64,000 nt of DNA from Acanthosepion esculentum (Eukaryota > Mollusca > Cephalopoda > Sepiida > Sepiidae), in NCBI GenBank assembly GCA_964036315.1, contig OZ038496.1, positions 17,786,533-17,850,532 of the forward strand. Direction: 5' to 3'. The notes beneath the pieces were generated by a model that searched no databases, was not told the origin of the DNA, and saw only the letters and a list, made by a program, of their open reading frames with translations. Positions 44,701-59,700 of this stretch are shown here, piece after piece (the first letter of the stretch is position 1; every line of letters begins with the position of its first letter). The translations under genes and the position numbers were made by a program.

Positions 44701-47700
44701 AGATGAAAGGGACTGCCACTAGTACGCAGGGGGTTACATGGAGTGAAAGTGAAAGAGGAGAGTGAGAATAGGGAGGATTGAGGAAAGGACAAAAGATGAA
44801 AGGGACTGCCACTAGTACGCAGGGGGTTACATGGAGTGAAAGTGAAAGAGGAGAGTGAGAATAGGGAGGATTGAGGAAAGGACAAAAGATGAAAGGGACT
44901 GCCACTAGTACGCAGGGGGTTACATGGAGTGAAAGTGAAAGAGGAGAGTGAGAATAGGGAGGATTGAGGAAAGGACAAAAGATGAAAGGGAAGGCCACTA
45001 GTACTCAGGGGGTTACATGGAGTGAAAGTGAAAGAGGAGAGTGAGAATAGGGAGGATTGAGGAAAGGACAAAAGATGAAAGGGAAGGCCACTAGTACGCA
45101 GGGGGTTACATGGAGTGAAAGTGAAAGAGGAGAGTGAGAATAGGGAGGATTGAGGAAAGGACAAAAGATGAAAGGGACTGCCACTAGTACGCAGGGGGTT
45201 ACATGGAGTGAAAGTGAAAGAGGAGAGTGAGAATAGGGAGGATTGAGGAAAGGACAAAAGATGAAAGGGACTGCCACTAGTACGCAGGGGGTTACATGGA
45301 GTGAAAGTGAAAGAGGAGAGTGAGAATAGGGAGGATTGAGGAAAGGACAAAAGATGAAAGGGACTGCCACTAGTACGCAGGGGGTTACATGGAGTGAAAG
45401 TGAAAGAGGAGAGTGAGAATAGGGAGGATTGAGGAAAGGACAAAAGATGAAAGGGAATGCCACTAGTACGCAGGGGGTTACATGGAGTGAAAGTGAAAGA
45501 GGAGAGTGAGAATAGGGAGGATTGAGGAAAGGACAAAAGATGAAAGGGACTGCCACTAGTACGCAGGGGGTTACATGGAGTGAAAGTGAAAGAGGAGAGT
45601 GAGAATAGGGAGGATTGAGGAAAGGACAAAAGATGAAAGGGACTGCCACTAGTACGCAGGGGGTTACATGGAGTGAAAGTGAAAGAGGAGAGTGAGAATA
45701 GGGAGGATTGAGGAAAGGACAAAAGATGAAAGGGACTGCCACTAGTACGCAGGGGGTTACATGGAGTGAAAGTGAAAGAGGAGAGTGAGAATAGGGAGGA
45801 TTGAGGAAAGGACAAAAGATGAAAGGGACTGCCACTAGTACGCAGGGGGTTACATGGAGTGAAAGTGAAAGAGGAGAGTGAGAATAGGGAGGATTGAGGA
45901 AAGGACAAAAGATGAAAGGGACTGCCACTAGTACGCAGGGGGTTACATGGAGTGAAAGTGAAAGAGGAGAGTGAGAATAGGGAGGATTGAGGAAAGGACA
46001 AAAGATGAAAGGGACTGCCACTAGTACGCAGGGGGTTACATGGAGTGAAAGTGAAAGAGGAGAGTGAGAATAGGGAGGATTGAGGAAAGGACAAAAGATG
46101 AAAGGGAAGGCCACTAGTACTCAGGGGGTTACATGGAGTGAAAGTGAAAGAGGAGAGTGAGAATAGGGAGGATTGAGGAAAGGACAAAAGATGAAAGGGA
46201 AGGCCACTAGTACGCAGGGGGTTACATGGAGTGAAAGTGAAAGAGGAGAGTGAGAATAGGGAGGATTGAGGAAAGGACAAAAGATGAAAGGGACTGCCAC
46301 TAGTACGCAGGGGGTTACATGGAGTGAAAGTGAAAGAGGAGAGTGAGAATAGGGAGGATTGAGGAAAGGACAAAAGATGAAAGGGACTGCCACTAGTACG
46401 CAGGGGGTTACATGGAGTGAAAGTGAAAGAGGAGAGTGAGAATAGGGAGGATTGAGGAAAGGACAAAAGATGAAAGGGACTGCCACTAGTACGCAGGGGG
46501 TTACATGGAGTGAAAGTGAAAGAGGAGAGTGAGAATAGGGAGGATTGAGGAAAGGACAAAAGATGAAAGGGAAGGCCACTAGTACGCAGGGGGTTACATG
46601 GAGTGAAAGTGAAAGAGGAGAGTGAGAATAGGGAGGATTGAGGAAAGGACAAAAGATGAAAGGGACTGCCACGAGTACGCAGGGGGTTACATGGAGTGAA
46701 AGTGAAAGAGGAGAGTGAGAATAGGGAGGATTGAGGAAAGGACAAAAGATGAAAGGGACTGCCACTAGTACGCAGGGGGTTACATGGAGTGAAAGTGAAA
46801 GAGGAGAGTGAGAATAGGGAGGATTGAGGAAAGGACAAAAGATGAAAGGGACTGCCACTAGTACGCAGGGGGTTACATGGAGTGAAAGTGAAAGAGGAGA
46901 GTGAGAATAGGGAGGATTGAGGAAAGGACAAAAGATGAAAGGGACTGCCACTAGTACGCAGGGGGTTACATGGAGTGAAAGTGAAAGAGGAGAGTGAGAA
47001 TAGGGAGGATTGAGGAAAGGACAAAAGATGAAAGGGAAGGCCACTAGTACTCAGGGGGTTACATGGAGTGAAAGTGAAAGAGGAGAGTGAGAATAGGGAG
47101 GATTGAGGAAAGGACAAAAGATGAAAGGGAAGGCCACTAGTACGCAGGGGGTTACATGGAGTGAAAGTGAAAGAGGAGAGTGAGAATAGGGAGGATTGAG
47201 GAAAGGACAAAAGATGAAAGGGACTGCCACTAGTACGCAGGGGGTTACATGGAGTGAAAGTGAAAGAGGAGAGTGAGAATAGGGAGGATTGAGGAAAGGA
47301 CAAAAGATGAAAGGGACTGCCACTAGTACGCAGGGGGTTACATGGAGTGAAAGTGAAAGAGGAGAGTGAGAATAGGGAGGATTGAGGAAAGGACAAAAGA
47401 TGAAAGGGACTGCCACTAGTACGCAGGGGGTTACATGGAGTGAAAGTGAAAGAGGAGAGTGAGAATAGGGAGGATTGAGGAAAGGACAAAAGATGAAAGG
47501 GAAGGCCACTAGTACGCAGGGGGTTACATGGAGTGAAAGTGAAAGAGGAGAGTGAGAATAGGGAGGATTGAGGAAAGGACAAAAGATGAAAGGGAAGGCC
47601 ACTAGTACGCAGGGGGTTACATGGAGTGAAAGTGAAAGAGGAGAGTGAGAATAGGGAGGATTGAGGAAAGGACAAAAGATGAAAGGGACTGCCACTAGTA

Positions 47701-50700
47701 CGCAGGGGGTTACATGGAGTGAAAGTGAAAGAGGAGAGTGAGAATAGGGAGGATTGAGGAAAGGACAAAAGATGAAAGGGACTGCCACTAGTACGCAGGG
47801 GGTTACATGGAGTGAAAGTGAAAGAGGAGAGTGAGAATAGGGAGGATTGAGGAAAGGACAAAAGATGAAAGGGACTGCCACTAGTACGCAGGGGGTTACA
47901 TGGAGTGAAAGTGAAAGAGGAGAGTGAGAATAGGGAGGATTGAGGAAAGGACAAAAGATGAAAGGGACTGCCACTAGTACGCAGGGGGTTACATGGAGTG
48001 AAAGTGAAAGAGGAGAGTGAGAATAGGGAGGATTGAGGAAAGGACAAAAGATGAAAGGGAAGGCCACTAGTACGCAGGGGGTTACATGGAGTGAAAGTGA
48101 AAGAGGAGAGTGAGAATAGGGAGGATTGAGGAAAGGACAAAAGATGAAAGGGAAGGCCACTAGTACGCAGGGGGTTACATGGAGTGAAAGTGAAAGAGGA
48201 GAGTGAGAATAGGGAGGATTGAGGAAAGGACAAAAGATGAAAGGGACTGCCACTAGTACGCAGGGGGTTACATGGAGTGAAAGTGAAAGAGGAGAGTGAG
48301 AATAGGGAGGATTGAGGAAAGGACAAAAGATGAAAGGGAAGGCCACTAGTACGCAGGGGGTTACATGGAGTGAAAGTGAAAGAGGAGAGTGAGAATAGGG
48401 AGGATTGAGGAAAGGACAAAAGATGAAAGGGACTGCCACTAGTACGCAGGGGGTTACATGGAGTGAAAGTGAAAGAGGAGAGTGAGAATAGGGAGGATTG
48501 AGGAAAGGACAAAAGATGAAAGGGACTGCCACTAGTACGCAGGGGGTTACATGGAGTGAAAGTGAAAGAGGAGAGTGAGAATAGGGAGGATTGAGGAAAG
48601 GACAAAAGATGAAAGGGACTGCCACTAGTACGCAGGGGGTTACATGGAGTGAAAGTGAAAGAGGAGAGTGAGAATAGGGAGGATTGAGGAAAGGACAAAA
48701 GATGAAAGGGACTGCCACTAGTACGCAGGGGGTTACATGGAGTGAAAGTGAAAGAGGAGAGTGAGAATAGGGAGGATTGAGGAAAGGACAAAAGATGAAA
48801 GGGACTGCCACTAGTACGCAGGGGGTTACATGGAGTGAAAGTGAAAGAGGAGAGTGAGAATAGGGAGGATTGAGGAAAGGACAAAAGATGAAAGGGAAGG
48901 CCACTAGTACGCAGGGGGTTACATGGAGTGAAAGTGAAAGAGGAGAGTGAGAATAGGGAGGATTGAGGAAAGGACAAAAGATGAAAGGGAAGGCCACTAG
49001 TACGCAGGGGGTTACAGGGAGTGAAAGTGAAAGAGGAGAGTGAGAATAGGGAGGATTGAGGAAAGGACAAAAGATGAAAGGGAATGCCACTGGTACGCAG
49101 GGGGTTACAGGGAGTGAAAGTGAAAGAGGAGAGTGAGAATAGGGAGGATTGAGGAAAGGACAAAAGATGAAAGGGAAGGCCACTGGTACGCAGGGGGTTA
49201 CAGGGAGTGAAAGTGAAAGGGGAGAGTGAGAATAGGGAGGATTGAGGAAAGGACAAAAGATGAAAGGGAAGGCCACTAGTACACAGGGGGTTACAGGGAG
49301 TGAAAGTGAAAGAGGAGAGTGAGAATAGGGAGGATTGAGGAAAGGACAAAAGATGAAAGGGAAGGCCACTAGTACGCAGGGGGTCACAAGGAGTGAAAGT
49401 GAAAGAGGAGAGTGAGAATAGGGAGGATTGAGGAAAGGACAAAAGATGAAAGGGACTGCCACTAGTACGCAGGGGGTTACATGGAGTGAAAGTGAAAGAG
49501 GAGAGTGAGAATAGGGAGGATTGAGGAAAGGACAAAAGATGAAAGGGACTGCCACTAGTACGCAGGGGGTTACATGGAGTGAAAGTGAAAGAGGAGAGTG
49601 AGAATAGGGAGGATTGAGGAAAGGACAAAAGATGAAAGGGACTGCCACTAGTACGCAGGGGGTTACATGGAGTGAAAGTGAAAGAGGAGAGTGAGAATAG
49701 GGAGGATTGAGGAAAGGACAAAAGATGAAAGGGAAGGCCACTAGTACGCAGGGGGTTACATGGAGTGAAAGTGAAAGAGGAGAGTGAGAATAGGGAGGAT
49801 TGAGGAAAGGACAAAAGATGAAAGGGAAGGCCACTAGTACGCAGGGGGTTACATGGAGTGAAAGTGAAAGAGGAGAGTGAGAATAGGGAGGATTGAGGAA
49901 AGGACAAAAGATGAAAGGGACTGCCACTAGTACGCAGGGGGTTACATGGAGTGAAAGTGAAAGAGGAGAGTGAGAATAGGGAGGATTGAGGAAAGGACAA
50001 AAGATGAAAGGGACTGCCACTAGTACGCAGGGGGTTACATGGAGTGAAAGTGAAAGAGGAGAGTGAGAATAGGGAGGATTGAGGAAAGGACAAAAGATGA
50101 AAGGGACTGCCACTAGTACGCAGGGGGTTACATGGAGTGAAAGTGAAAGAGGAGAGTGAGAATAGGGAGGATTGAGGAAAGGACAAAAGATGAAAGGGAC
50201 TGCCACTAGTACGCAGGGGGTTACATGGAGTGAAAGTGAAAGAGGAGAGTGAGAATAGGGAGGATTGAGGAAAGGACAAAAGATGAAAGGGACTGCCACT
50301 AGTACGCAGGGGGTTACATGGAGTGAAAGTGAAAGAGGAGAGTGAGAATAGGGAGGATTGAGGAAAGGACAAAAGATGAAAGGGACTGCCACTAGTACGC
50401 AGGGGGTTACATGGAGTGAAAGTGAAAGAGGAGAGTGAGAATAGGGAGGATTGAGGAAAGGACAAAAGATGAAAGGGACTGCCACTAGTACGCAGGGGGT
50501 TACATGGAGTGAAAGTGAAAGAGGAGAGTGAGAATAGGGAGGATTGAGGAAAGGACAAAAGATGAAAGGGAAGGCCACTAGTACGCAGGGGGTTACATGG
50601 AGTGAAAGTGAAAGAGGAGAGTGAGAATAGGGAGGATTGAGGAAAGGACAAAAGATGAAAGGGAAGGCCACTAGTACGCAGGGGGTTACAGGGAGTGAAA

Positions 50701-53700
50701 GTGAAAGAGGAGAGTGAGAATAGGGAGGATTGAGGAAAGGACAAAAGATGAAAGGGAATGCCACTGGTACGCAGGGGGTTACAGGGAGTGAAAGTGAAAG
50801 AGGAGAGTGAGAATAGGGAGGATTGAGGAAAGGACAAAAGATGAAAGGGAAGGCCACTGGTACGCAGGGGGTTACAGGGAGTGAAAGTGAAAGGGGAGAG
50901 TGAGAATAGGGAGGATTGAGGAAAGGACAAAAGATGAAAGGGAAGGCCACTAGTACACAGGGGGTTACAGGGAGTGAAAGTGAAAGAGGAGAGTGAGAAT
51001 AGGGAGGATTGAGGAAAGGACAAAAGATGAAAGGGAAGGCCACTAGTACGCAGGGGGTCACAAGGAGTGAAAGTGAAAGAGGAGAGTGAGAATAGGGAGG
51101 ATTGAGGAAAGGACAAATGATGAAAGGGAAGGCCACTAGTACGCAGGGGGTCACAGGGAGTGAAAGTGAAAGAGGAGAGTGAGAATAGGGAGGATTGAGG
51201 AAAGGACAAAAGATGAAAGGGACTGCCACTAGTACGCAGGGGGTTACATGGAGTGAAAGTGAAAGAGGAGAGTGAGAATAGGGAGGATTGAGGAAAGGAC
51301 AAAAGATGAAAGGGACTGCCACTAGTACGCAGGGGGTTACATGGAGTGAAAGTGAAAGAGGAGAGTGAGAATAGGGAGGATTGAGGAAAGGACAAAAGAT
51401 GAAAGGGAAGGCCACTAGTACGCAGGGGGTTACATGGAGTGAAAGTGAAAGAGGAGAGTGAGAATAGGGAGGATTGAGGAAAGGACAAAAGATGAAAGGG
51501 AAGGCCACTAGTACGCAGGGGGTTACAGGGAGTGAAAGTGAAAGAGGAGAGTGAGAATAGGGAGGATTGAGGAAAGGACAAAAGATGAAAGGGAATGCCA
51601 CTGGTACGCAGGGGGTTACAGGGAGTGAAAGTGAAAGAGGAGAGTGAGAATAGGGAGGATTGAGGAAAGGACAAAAGATGAAAGGGAAGGCCACTGGTAC
51701 GCAGGGGGTTACAGGGAGTGAAAGTGAAAGAGGAGAGTGAGAATAGGGAGGATTGAGGAAAGGACAAAAGATGAAAGGGACTGCCACTAGTACGCAGGGG
51801 GTTACATGGAGTGAAAGTGAAAGAGGAGAGTGAGAATAGGGAGGATTGAGGAAAGGACAAAAGATGAAAGGGAAGGCCACTAGTACGCAGGGGGTTACAT
51901 GGAGTGAAAGTGAAAGAGGAGAGTGAGAATAGGGAGGATTGAGGAAAGGACAAAAGATGAAAGGGAAGGCCACTAGTACGCAGGGGGTTACATGGAGTGA
52001 AAGTGAAAGAGGAGAGTGAGAATAGGGAGGATTGAGGAAAGGACAAAAGATGAAAGGGACTGCCACTAGTACGCAGGGGGTTACATGGAGTGAAAGTGAA
52101 AGAGGAGAGTGAGAATAGGGAGGATTGAGGAAAGGACAAAAGATGAAAGGGACTGCCACTAGTACGCAGGGGGTTACATGGAGTGAAAGTGAAAGAGGAG
52201 AGTGAGAATAGGGAGGATTGAGGAAAGGACAAAAGATGAAAGGGACTGCCACTAGTACGCAGGGGGTTACATGGAGTGAAAGTGAAAGAGGAGAGTGAGA
52301 ATAGGGAGGATTGAGGAAAGGACAAAAGATGAAAGGGACTGCCACTAGTACGCAGGGGGTTACATGGAGTGAAAGTGAAAGAGGAGAGTGAGAATAGGGA
52401 GGATTGAGGAAAGGACAAAAGATGAAAGGGAAGGCCACTAGTACGCAGGGGGTTACATGGAGTGAAAGTGAAAGAGGAGAGTGAGAATAGGGAGGATTGA
52501 GGAAAGGACAAAAGATGAAAGGGAAGGCCACTAGTACGCAGGGGGTTACATGGAGTGAAAGTGAAAGAGGAGAGTGAGAATAGGGAGGATTGAGGAAAGG
52601 ACAAAAGATGAAAGGGACTGCCACTAGTACGCAGGGGGTTACATGGAGTGAAAGTGAAAGAGGAGAGTGAGAATAGGGAGGATTGAGGAAAGGACAAAAG
52701 ATGAAAGGGACTGCCACTAGTACGCAGGGGGTTACATGGAGTGAAAGTGAAAGAGGAGAGTGAGAATAGGGAGGATTGAGGAAAGGACAAAAGATGAAAG
52801 GGACTGCCACTAGTACGCAGGGGGTTACATGGAGTGAAAGTGAAAGAGGAGAGTGAGAATAGGGAGGATTGAGGAAAGGACAAAAGATGAAAGGGACTGC
52901 CACTAGTACGCAGGGGGTTACATGGAGTGAAAGTGAAAGAGGAGAGTGAGAATAGGGAGGATTGAGGAAAGGACAAAAGATGAAAGGGACTGCCACTAGT
53001 ACGCAGGGGGTTACATGGAGTGAAAGTGAAAGAGGAGAGTGAGAATAGGGAGGATTGAGGAAAGGACAAAAGATGAAAGGGACTGCCACTAGTACGCAGG
53101 GGGTTACATGGAGTGAAAGTGAAAGAGGAGAGTGAGAATAGGGAGGATTGAGGAAAGGACAAAAGATGAAAGGGACTGCCACTAGTACGCAGGGGGTTAC
53201 ATGGAGTGAAAGTGAAAGAGGAGAGTGAGAATAGGGAGGATTGAGGAAAGGACAAAAGATGAAAGGGAAGGCCACTAGTACGCAGGGGGTTACATGGAGT
53301 GAAAGTGAAAGAGGAGAGTGAGAATAGGGAGGATTGAGGAAAGGACAAAAGATGAAAGGGAAGGCCACTAGTACGCAGGGGGTTACAGGGAGTGAAAGTG
53401 AAAGAGGAGAGTGAGAATAGGGAGGATTGAGGAAAGGACAAAAGATGAAAGGGAATGCCACTGGTACGCAGGGGGTTACAGGGAGTGAAAGTGAAAGAGG
53501 AGAGTGAGAATAGGGAGGATTGAGGAAAGGACAAAAGATGAAAGGGAAGGCCACTGGTACGCAGGGGGTTACAGGGAGTGAAAGTGAAAGGGGAGAGTGA
53601 GAATAGGGAGGATTGAGGAAAGGACAAAAGATGAAAGGGAAGGCCACTAGTACACAGGGGGTTACAGGGAGTGAAAGTGAAAGAGGAGAGTGAGAATAGG

Positions 53701-56700
53701 GAGGATTGAGGAAAGGACAAAAGATGAAAGGGAAGGCCACTAGTACGCAGGGGGTCACAAGGAGTGAAAGTGAAAGAGGAGAGTGAGAATAGGGAGGATT
53801 GAGGAAAGGACAAATGATGAAAGGGAAGGCCACTAGTACGCAGGGGGTCACAGGGAGTGAAAGTGAAAGAGGAGAGTGAGAATAGGGAGGATTGAGGAAA
53901 GGACAAAAGATGAAAGGGACTGCCACTAGTACGCAGGGGGTTACATGGAGTGAAAGTGAAAGAGGAGAGTGAGAATAGGGAGGATTGAGGAAAGGACAAA
54001 AGATGAAAGGGACTGCCACTAGTACGCAGGGGGTTACATGGAGTGAAAGTGAAAGAGGAGAGTGAGAATAGGGAGGATTGAGGAAAGGACAAAAGATGAA
54101 AGGGAAGGCCACTAGTACGCAGGGGGTTACATGGAGTGAAAGTGAAAGAGGAGAGTGAGAATAGGGAGGATTGAGGAAAGGACAAAAGATGAAAGGGAAG
54201 GCCACTAGTACGCAGGGGGTTACAGGGAGTGAAAGTGAAAGAGGAGAGTGAGAATAGGGAGGATTGAGGAAAGGACAAAAGATGAAAGGGAATGCCACTG
54301 GTACGCAGGGGGTTACAGGGAGTGAAAGTGAAAGAGGAGAGTGAGAATAGGGAGGATTGAGGAAAGGACAAAAGATGAAAGGGAAGGCCACTGGTACGCA
54401 GGGGGTTACAGGGAGTGAAAGTGAAAGGGGAGAGTGAGAATAGGGAGGATTGAGGAAAGGACAAAAGATGAAAGGGAAGGCCACTAGTACACAGGGGGTT
54501 ACAGGGAGTGAAAGTGAAAGAGGAGAGTGAGAATAGGGAGGATTGAGGAAAGGACAAAAGATGAAAGGGAAGGCCACTAGTACGCAGGGGGTCACAAGGA
54601 GTGAAAGTGAAAGAGGAGAGTGAGAATAGGGAGGATTGAGGAAAGGACAAATGATGAAAGGGAAGGCCACTAGTACGCAGGGGGTCACAGGGAGTGAAAG
54701 TGAAAGAGGAGAGTGAGAATAGGGAGGATTGAGGAAAGGACAAATGATGAAAGGGAAGGCCACTAGTACGCAGGGGGTCACAGGGAGTGAAAGTGAAAGA
54801 GGAGAGTGAGAATAGGGAGGATTGAGGAAAGGACAAAAGATGAAAGGGAAGGCCACTAGTACGCAGGGGGTCACAGGGAGTGAAAGTGAAAGAGGAGAGT
54901 GAGAATAGGGAGGATTGAGGAAAGGACAAATGATGAAAGGGAAGGCCACTAGTACGCAGGGGGTCACAGGGAGTGAAAGTGAAAGAGGAGAGTGAGAATA
55001 GGGAGGATTGAGGAAAGGACAAAAGATGAAAGGGAATGCCACTAGTACGCAGGGGGTTACATGGAGTGAAAGTGAAAGAGGAGAGTGAGAATAGGGAGGA
55101 TTGAGGAAAGGACAAATGATGAAAGGGAAGGCCACTAGTACGCAGGGGGTCACAGGGAGTGAAAGTGAAAGAGGAGAGTGAGAATAGGGAGGATTGAGGA
55201 AAGGACAAAAGATGAAAGGGAAGGCCACTAGTACGCAGGGGGTTACAGGGAGTGAAAGTGAAAGAGGAGAGTGAGAATAGGGAGGATTGAGGAAAGGACA
55301 AAAGATGAAAGGGAATGCCACTAGTACGCAGGGGGTTACATGGAGTGAAAGTGAAAGAGGAGAGTGAGAATAGGGAGGATTGAGGAAAGGACAAATGATG
55401 AAAGGGAAGGCCACTAGTACGCAGGGGGTCACAGGGAGTGAAAGTGAAAGAGGAGAGTGAGAATAGGGAGGATTGAGGAAAGGACAAAAGATGAAAGGGA
55501 AGGCCACTAGTAAGCAGGGGGTCACAGGGAGTGAAAGTGAAAGAGGAGAGTGAGAATAGGGAGGATTGAGGAAAGGACAAATGATGAAAGGGAAGGCCAC
55601 TAGTACGCAGGGGGTCACAGGGAGTGAAAGTGAAAGAGGAGAGTGAGAATAGGGAGGATTGAGGAAAGGACAAAAGATGAAAGGGAAGGCCACTAGTACG
55701 CAGGGGGTTACAGGGAGTGAAAGTGAAAGAGGAGAGTGAGAATAGGGAGGATTGAGGAAAGGACAAATGATGAAAGGGAAGGCCACTAGTACGCAGGGGG
55801 TCACAGGGAGTGAAAGTGAAAGAGGAGAGTGAGAATAGGGAGGATTGAGGAAAGGACAAAAGATGAAAGGGAATGCCACTAGTACGCAGGGGGTGACATG
55901 GAGTGAAAGTGAAAGAGGAGAGTGAGAATAGGGAGGATTGAGGAAAGGACAAAAGATGAAAGGGAATGCCACTAGTACGCAGGGGGTTACATGGAGTGAA
56001 AGTGAAAGAGGAGAGTGAGAATAGGGAGGATTGAGGAAAGGACAAAAGATGAAAGGGACTGCCACTAGTACGCAGGGGGTTACATGGAGTGAAAGTGAAA
56101 GAGGAGAGTGAGAATAGGGAGGATTGAGGAAAGGACAAAAGATGAAAGGGAATGCCACTAGTACGCAGGGGGTTACATGGAGTGAAAGTGAAAGAGGAGA
56201 GTGAGAATAGGGAGGATTGAGGAAAGGACAAAAGATGAAAGGGAATGCCACTAGTACGCAGGGGGTTACAGGGAGTGAAAGTGAAAGAGGAGACTGAGAA
56301 TAGGGAGGATTGAGGAAAGGACAAAAGATGAAAGGGAATGCCACTAGTACGCAGGGGGTTACAGGGAGTGAAAGTGAAAGAGGAGACTGAGAATAGGGAG
56401 GATTGAGGAAAGGACAAAAGATGAAAGGGAATGCCACTAGTACGCAGGGGGTTACAGGGAGTGAAAGTGAAAGAGTAGACTGAGAATAGGGAGGATTGAG
56501 GAAAGGACAAAAGATGAAAGGGAATGCCACTAGTACGCAGGGGGTTACAGGGAGTGAAAGTGAAAGAGGAGACTGAGAATAGGGAGGATTGAGGAAAGGA
56601 CAGAAGATGAAAGGGAATGCCACTAGTACGCAGGGGGTTACAGGGAGTGAAAGTGAAAGAGGAGACTGAGAATAGGGAGGATTGAGGAAAGGACAAAAGA

Positions 56701-59700
56701 TGAAAGGGAATGCCACTAGTACGCAGGGGGTTACATGGAGTGAAAGTGAAAGAGGAGAGTGAGAATAGGGAGGATTGAGGAAAGGACAAAAGATGAAAGG
56801 GAATGCCACTAGTACGCAGGGGGTTACAGGGAGTGAAAGTGAAAGAGGAGACTGAGAATAGGGAGGATTGAGGAAAGGACAGAAGATGAAAGGGAATGCC
56901 ACTAGTACGCAGGGGGTTACAGGGAGTGAAAGTGAAAGAGGAGACTGAGAATAGGGAGGATTGAGGAAAGGACAAAAGATGAAAGGGAATGCCACTAGTA
57001 CACAGGGGGTTACAGGGAGTGAAAGTGAAAGAGGAGAGTGAGAATAGGGAGGATTGAGGAAAGGACAAATGATGAAAGGGAATGCCACTAGTACACAGGG
57101 GGTTACAGGGAGTGAAAGTGAAAGAGGAGAGTGAGAATAGGGAGGATTGAGGAAAGGACAGAAGATGAAAGGGAAGGCCACTAGTACACAGGGGGTTACA
57201 GGGAGTGAAAGTGAAAGAGGAGAGTGAGAATAGGGAGGATTGAGGAAAGGACAAAAGATGAAAGGGAATGCCACTAGTACACAGGGGGTTACAGGGAGTG
57301 AAAGTGAAAGAGGAGACTGAGAATAGGGAGGATTGAGGAAAGGACAAATGATGAAAGGGAATGCCACTAGTACACAGGGGGTTACAGGGAGTGAAAGTGA
57401 AAGAGGAGAGTGAGAATAGGGAGGATTGAGGAAAGGACAAAAGATGAAAGGGAATGCCACTAGTACGCAGGGGGTTACAGGGAGTGAAAGTGAAAGAGAA
57501 GACTGAGAATAGGGAGGATTGAGGAAAGGACAAAAGATGAAAGGGAATGCCACTAGTACCCAGGGGGTTACAGGGAGTGAAAGTGAAAGAGGAGACTGAG
57601 AATAGGGAGGATTGAGGAAAGGACAAATGATGAAAGGGAATGCCACTAGTACACAGGGGGTTACAGGGAGTGAAAGTGAAAGAGGAGAGTGAGAATAGGG
57701 AGGATTGAGGAAAGGACAAATGATGAAAGGGAAGGCCACTAGTACGCAGGGGGTTACATGGAGTGAAAGTGAAAGAGGAGAGTGAGAATAGGGAGGATTG
57801 AGGAAAGGACAAAAGATGAAAGGGAATGCCACTAGTACGCAGGGGGTTACAGGGAGTGAAAGTGAAAGAGAAGACTGAGAATAGGGAGGATTGAGGAAAG
57901 GACAAAAGATGAAAGGGAATGCCACTAGTACCCAGGGGGTTACAGGGAGTGAAAGTGAAAGAGGAGACTGAGAATAGGGAGGATTGAGGAAAGGACAAAT
58001 GATGAAAGGGAATGCCACTAGTACACAGGGGGTTACAGGGAGTGAAAGTGAAAGAGGAGAGTGAGAATAGGGAGGATTGAGGAAAGGACAAATGATGAAA
58101 GGGAATGCCACTAGTACGCAGGGGGTTACATGGAGTGAAAGTGAAAGAGGAGAGTGAGAATAGGGAGGATTGAGGAAAGGACAAATGATGAAAGGGAATG
58201 CCACTAGTACGCAGGGGGTTACAGGGAGTGAAAGTGAAAGAGGAGAGTGAGAATAGGGAGGATTGAGGAAAGGACAAAAGATGAAAGGGAATGCCACTAG
58301 TACGCAGGGGGTTACAGGGAGTGAAAGTGAAAGAGAAGACTGAGAATAGGGAGGATTGAGGAAAGGACAAAAGATGAAAGGGAATGCCACTAGTACCCAG
58401 GGGGTTACAGGGAGTGAAAGTGAAAGAGGAGACTGAGAATAGGGAGGATTGAGGAAAGGACAAAAGATGAAAGGGAAGGCCACTAGTACGCAGGGGGTTA
58501 CATGGAGTGAAAGTGAAAGAGGAGAGTGAGAATAGGGAGGATTGAGGAAAGGACAAATGATGAAAGGGAATGCCACTAGTACACAGGGGGTTACAGGGAG
58601 TGAAAGTGAAAGAGGAGAGTGAGAATAGGGAGGATTGAGGAAAGGACAAAAGATGAAAAGGAAGGCCACTAGTACGCAGGGGGTTACAGGGAGTGAAAGT
58701 GAAAGAGGAGAGTGAGAATAGGGAGGATTGAGGAAAGGACAAAAGATGAAAGGGAAGGCCACTAGTACGCAGGGGGTTACAGGGAGTGAAAGTGAAAGAG
58801 GAGACTGAGAATAGGGAGGATTGAGGAAAGGACAAAAGATGAAAGGGAAGGCCACTAGTACGCAGGGGGTTACATGGAGTGAAAGTGAAAGAGGAGACTG
58901 AGAATGGGGAGGATTGAGGAAAGGACAAAAGATGAAAGGGAAGGCCACTAGTACGCAGGGGGTTACATGGAGTGAAAGTGAAAGAGGAGAGTGAGAATAG
59001 GGAGGATTGAGGAAAGGACAAATGATGAAAGGGAATGCCACTAGTACACAGGGGGTTACAGGGAGTGAAAGTGAAAGAGGAGAGTGAGAATAGGGAGGAT
59101 TGAGGAAAGGACAAAAGATGAAAGGGAAGGCCACTAGTACGCAGGGGGTTACAGGGAGTGAAAGTGAAAGAGGAGAGTGAGAATAGGGAGGATTGAGGAA
59201 AGGACAAATGATGAAAGGGAATGCCACTAGTACGCAGGGGGTTACAGGGAGTGAAAGTGAAAGAGGAGACTGAGAATGGGGAGGATTGAGGAAAGGACAA
59301 AAGATGAAAGGGAAGGCCACTAGTACGCAGGGGGTTACATGGAGTGAAAGTGAAAGAGGAGACTGAGAATGGGGAGGATTGAGGAAAGGACAAAAGATGA
59401 AAGGGAAGGCCACTAGTACGCAGGGGGTTACATGGAGTGAAAGTGAAAGAGGAGAGTGAGAATAGGGAGGATTGAGGAAAGGACAAATGATGAAAGGGAA
59501 TGCCACTAGTACACAGGGGGTTACAGGGAGTGAAAGTGAAAGAGGAGAGTGAGAATAGGGAGGATTGAGGAAAGGACAAAAGATGAAAGGGAATGCCACT
59601 AGTACGCAGGGGGGTACAGGGAGTGAAAGTGAAAGAGGAGAGTGAGAATAGGGAGGATTGAGGAAAGGACAAATGATGAAAGGGAATGCCACTAGTACGC

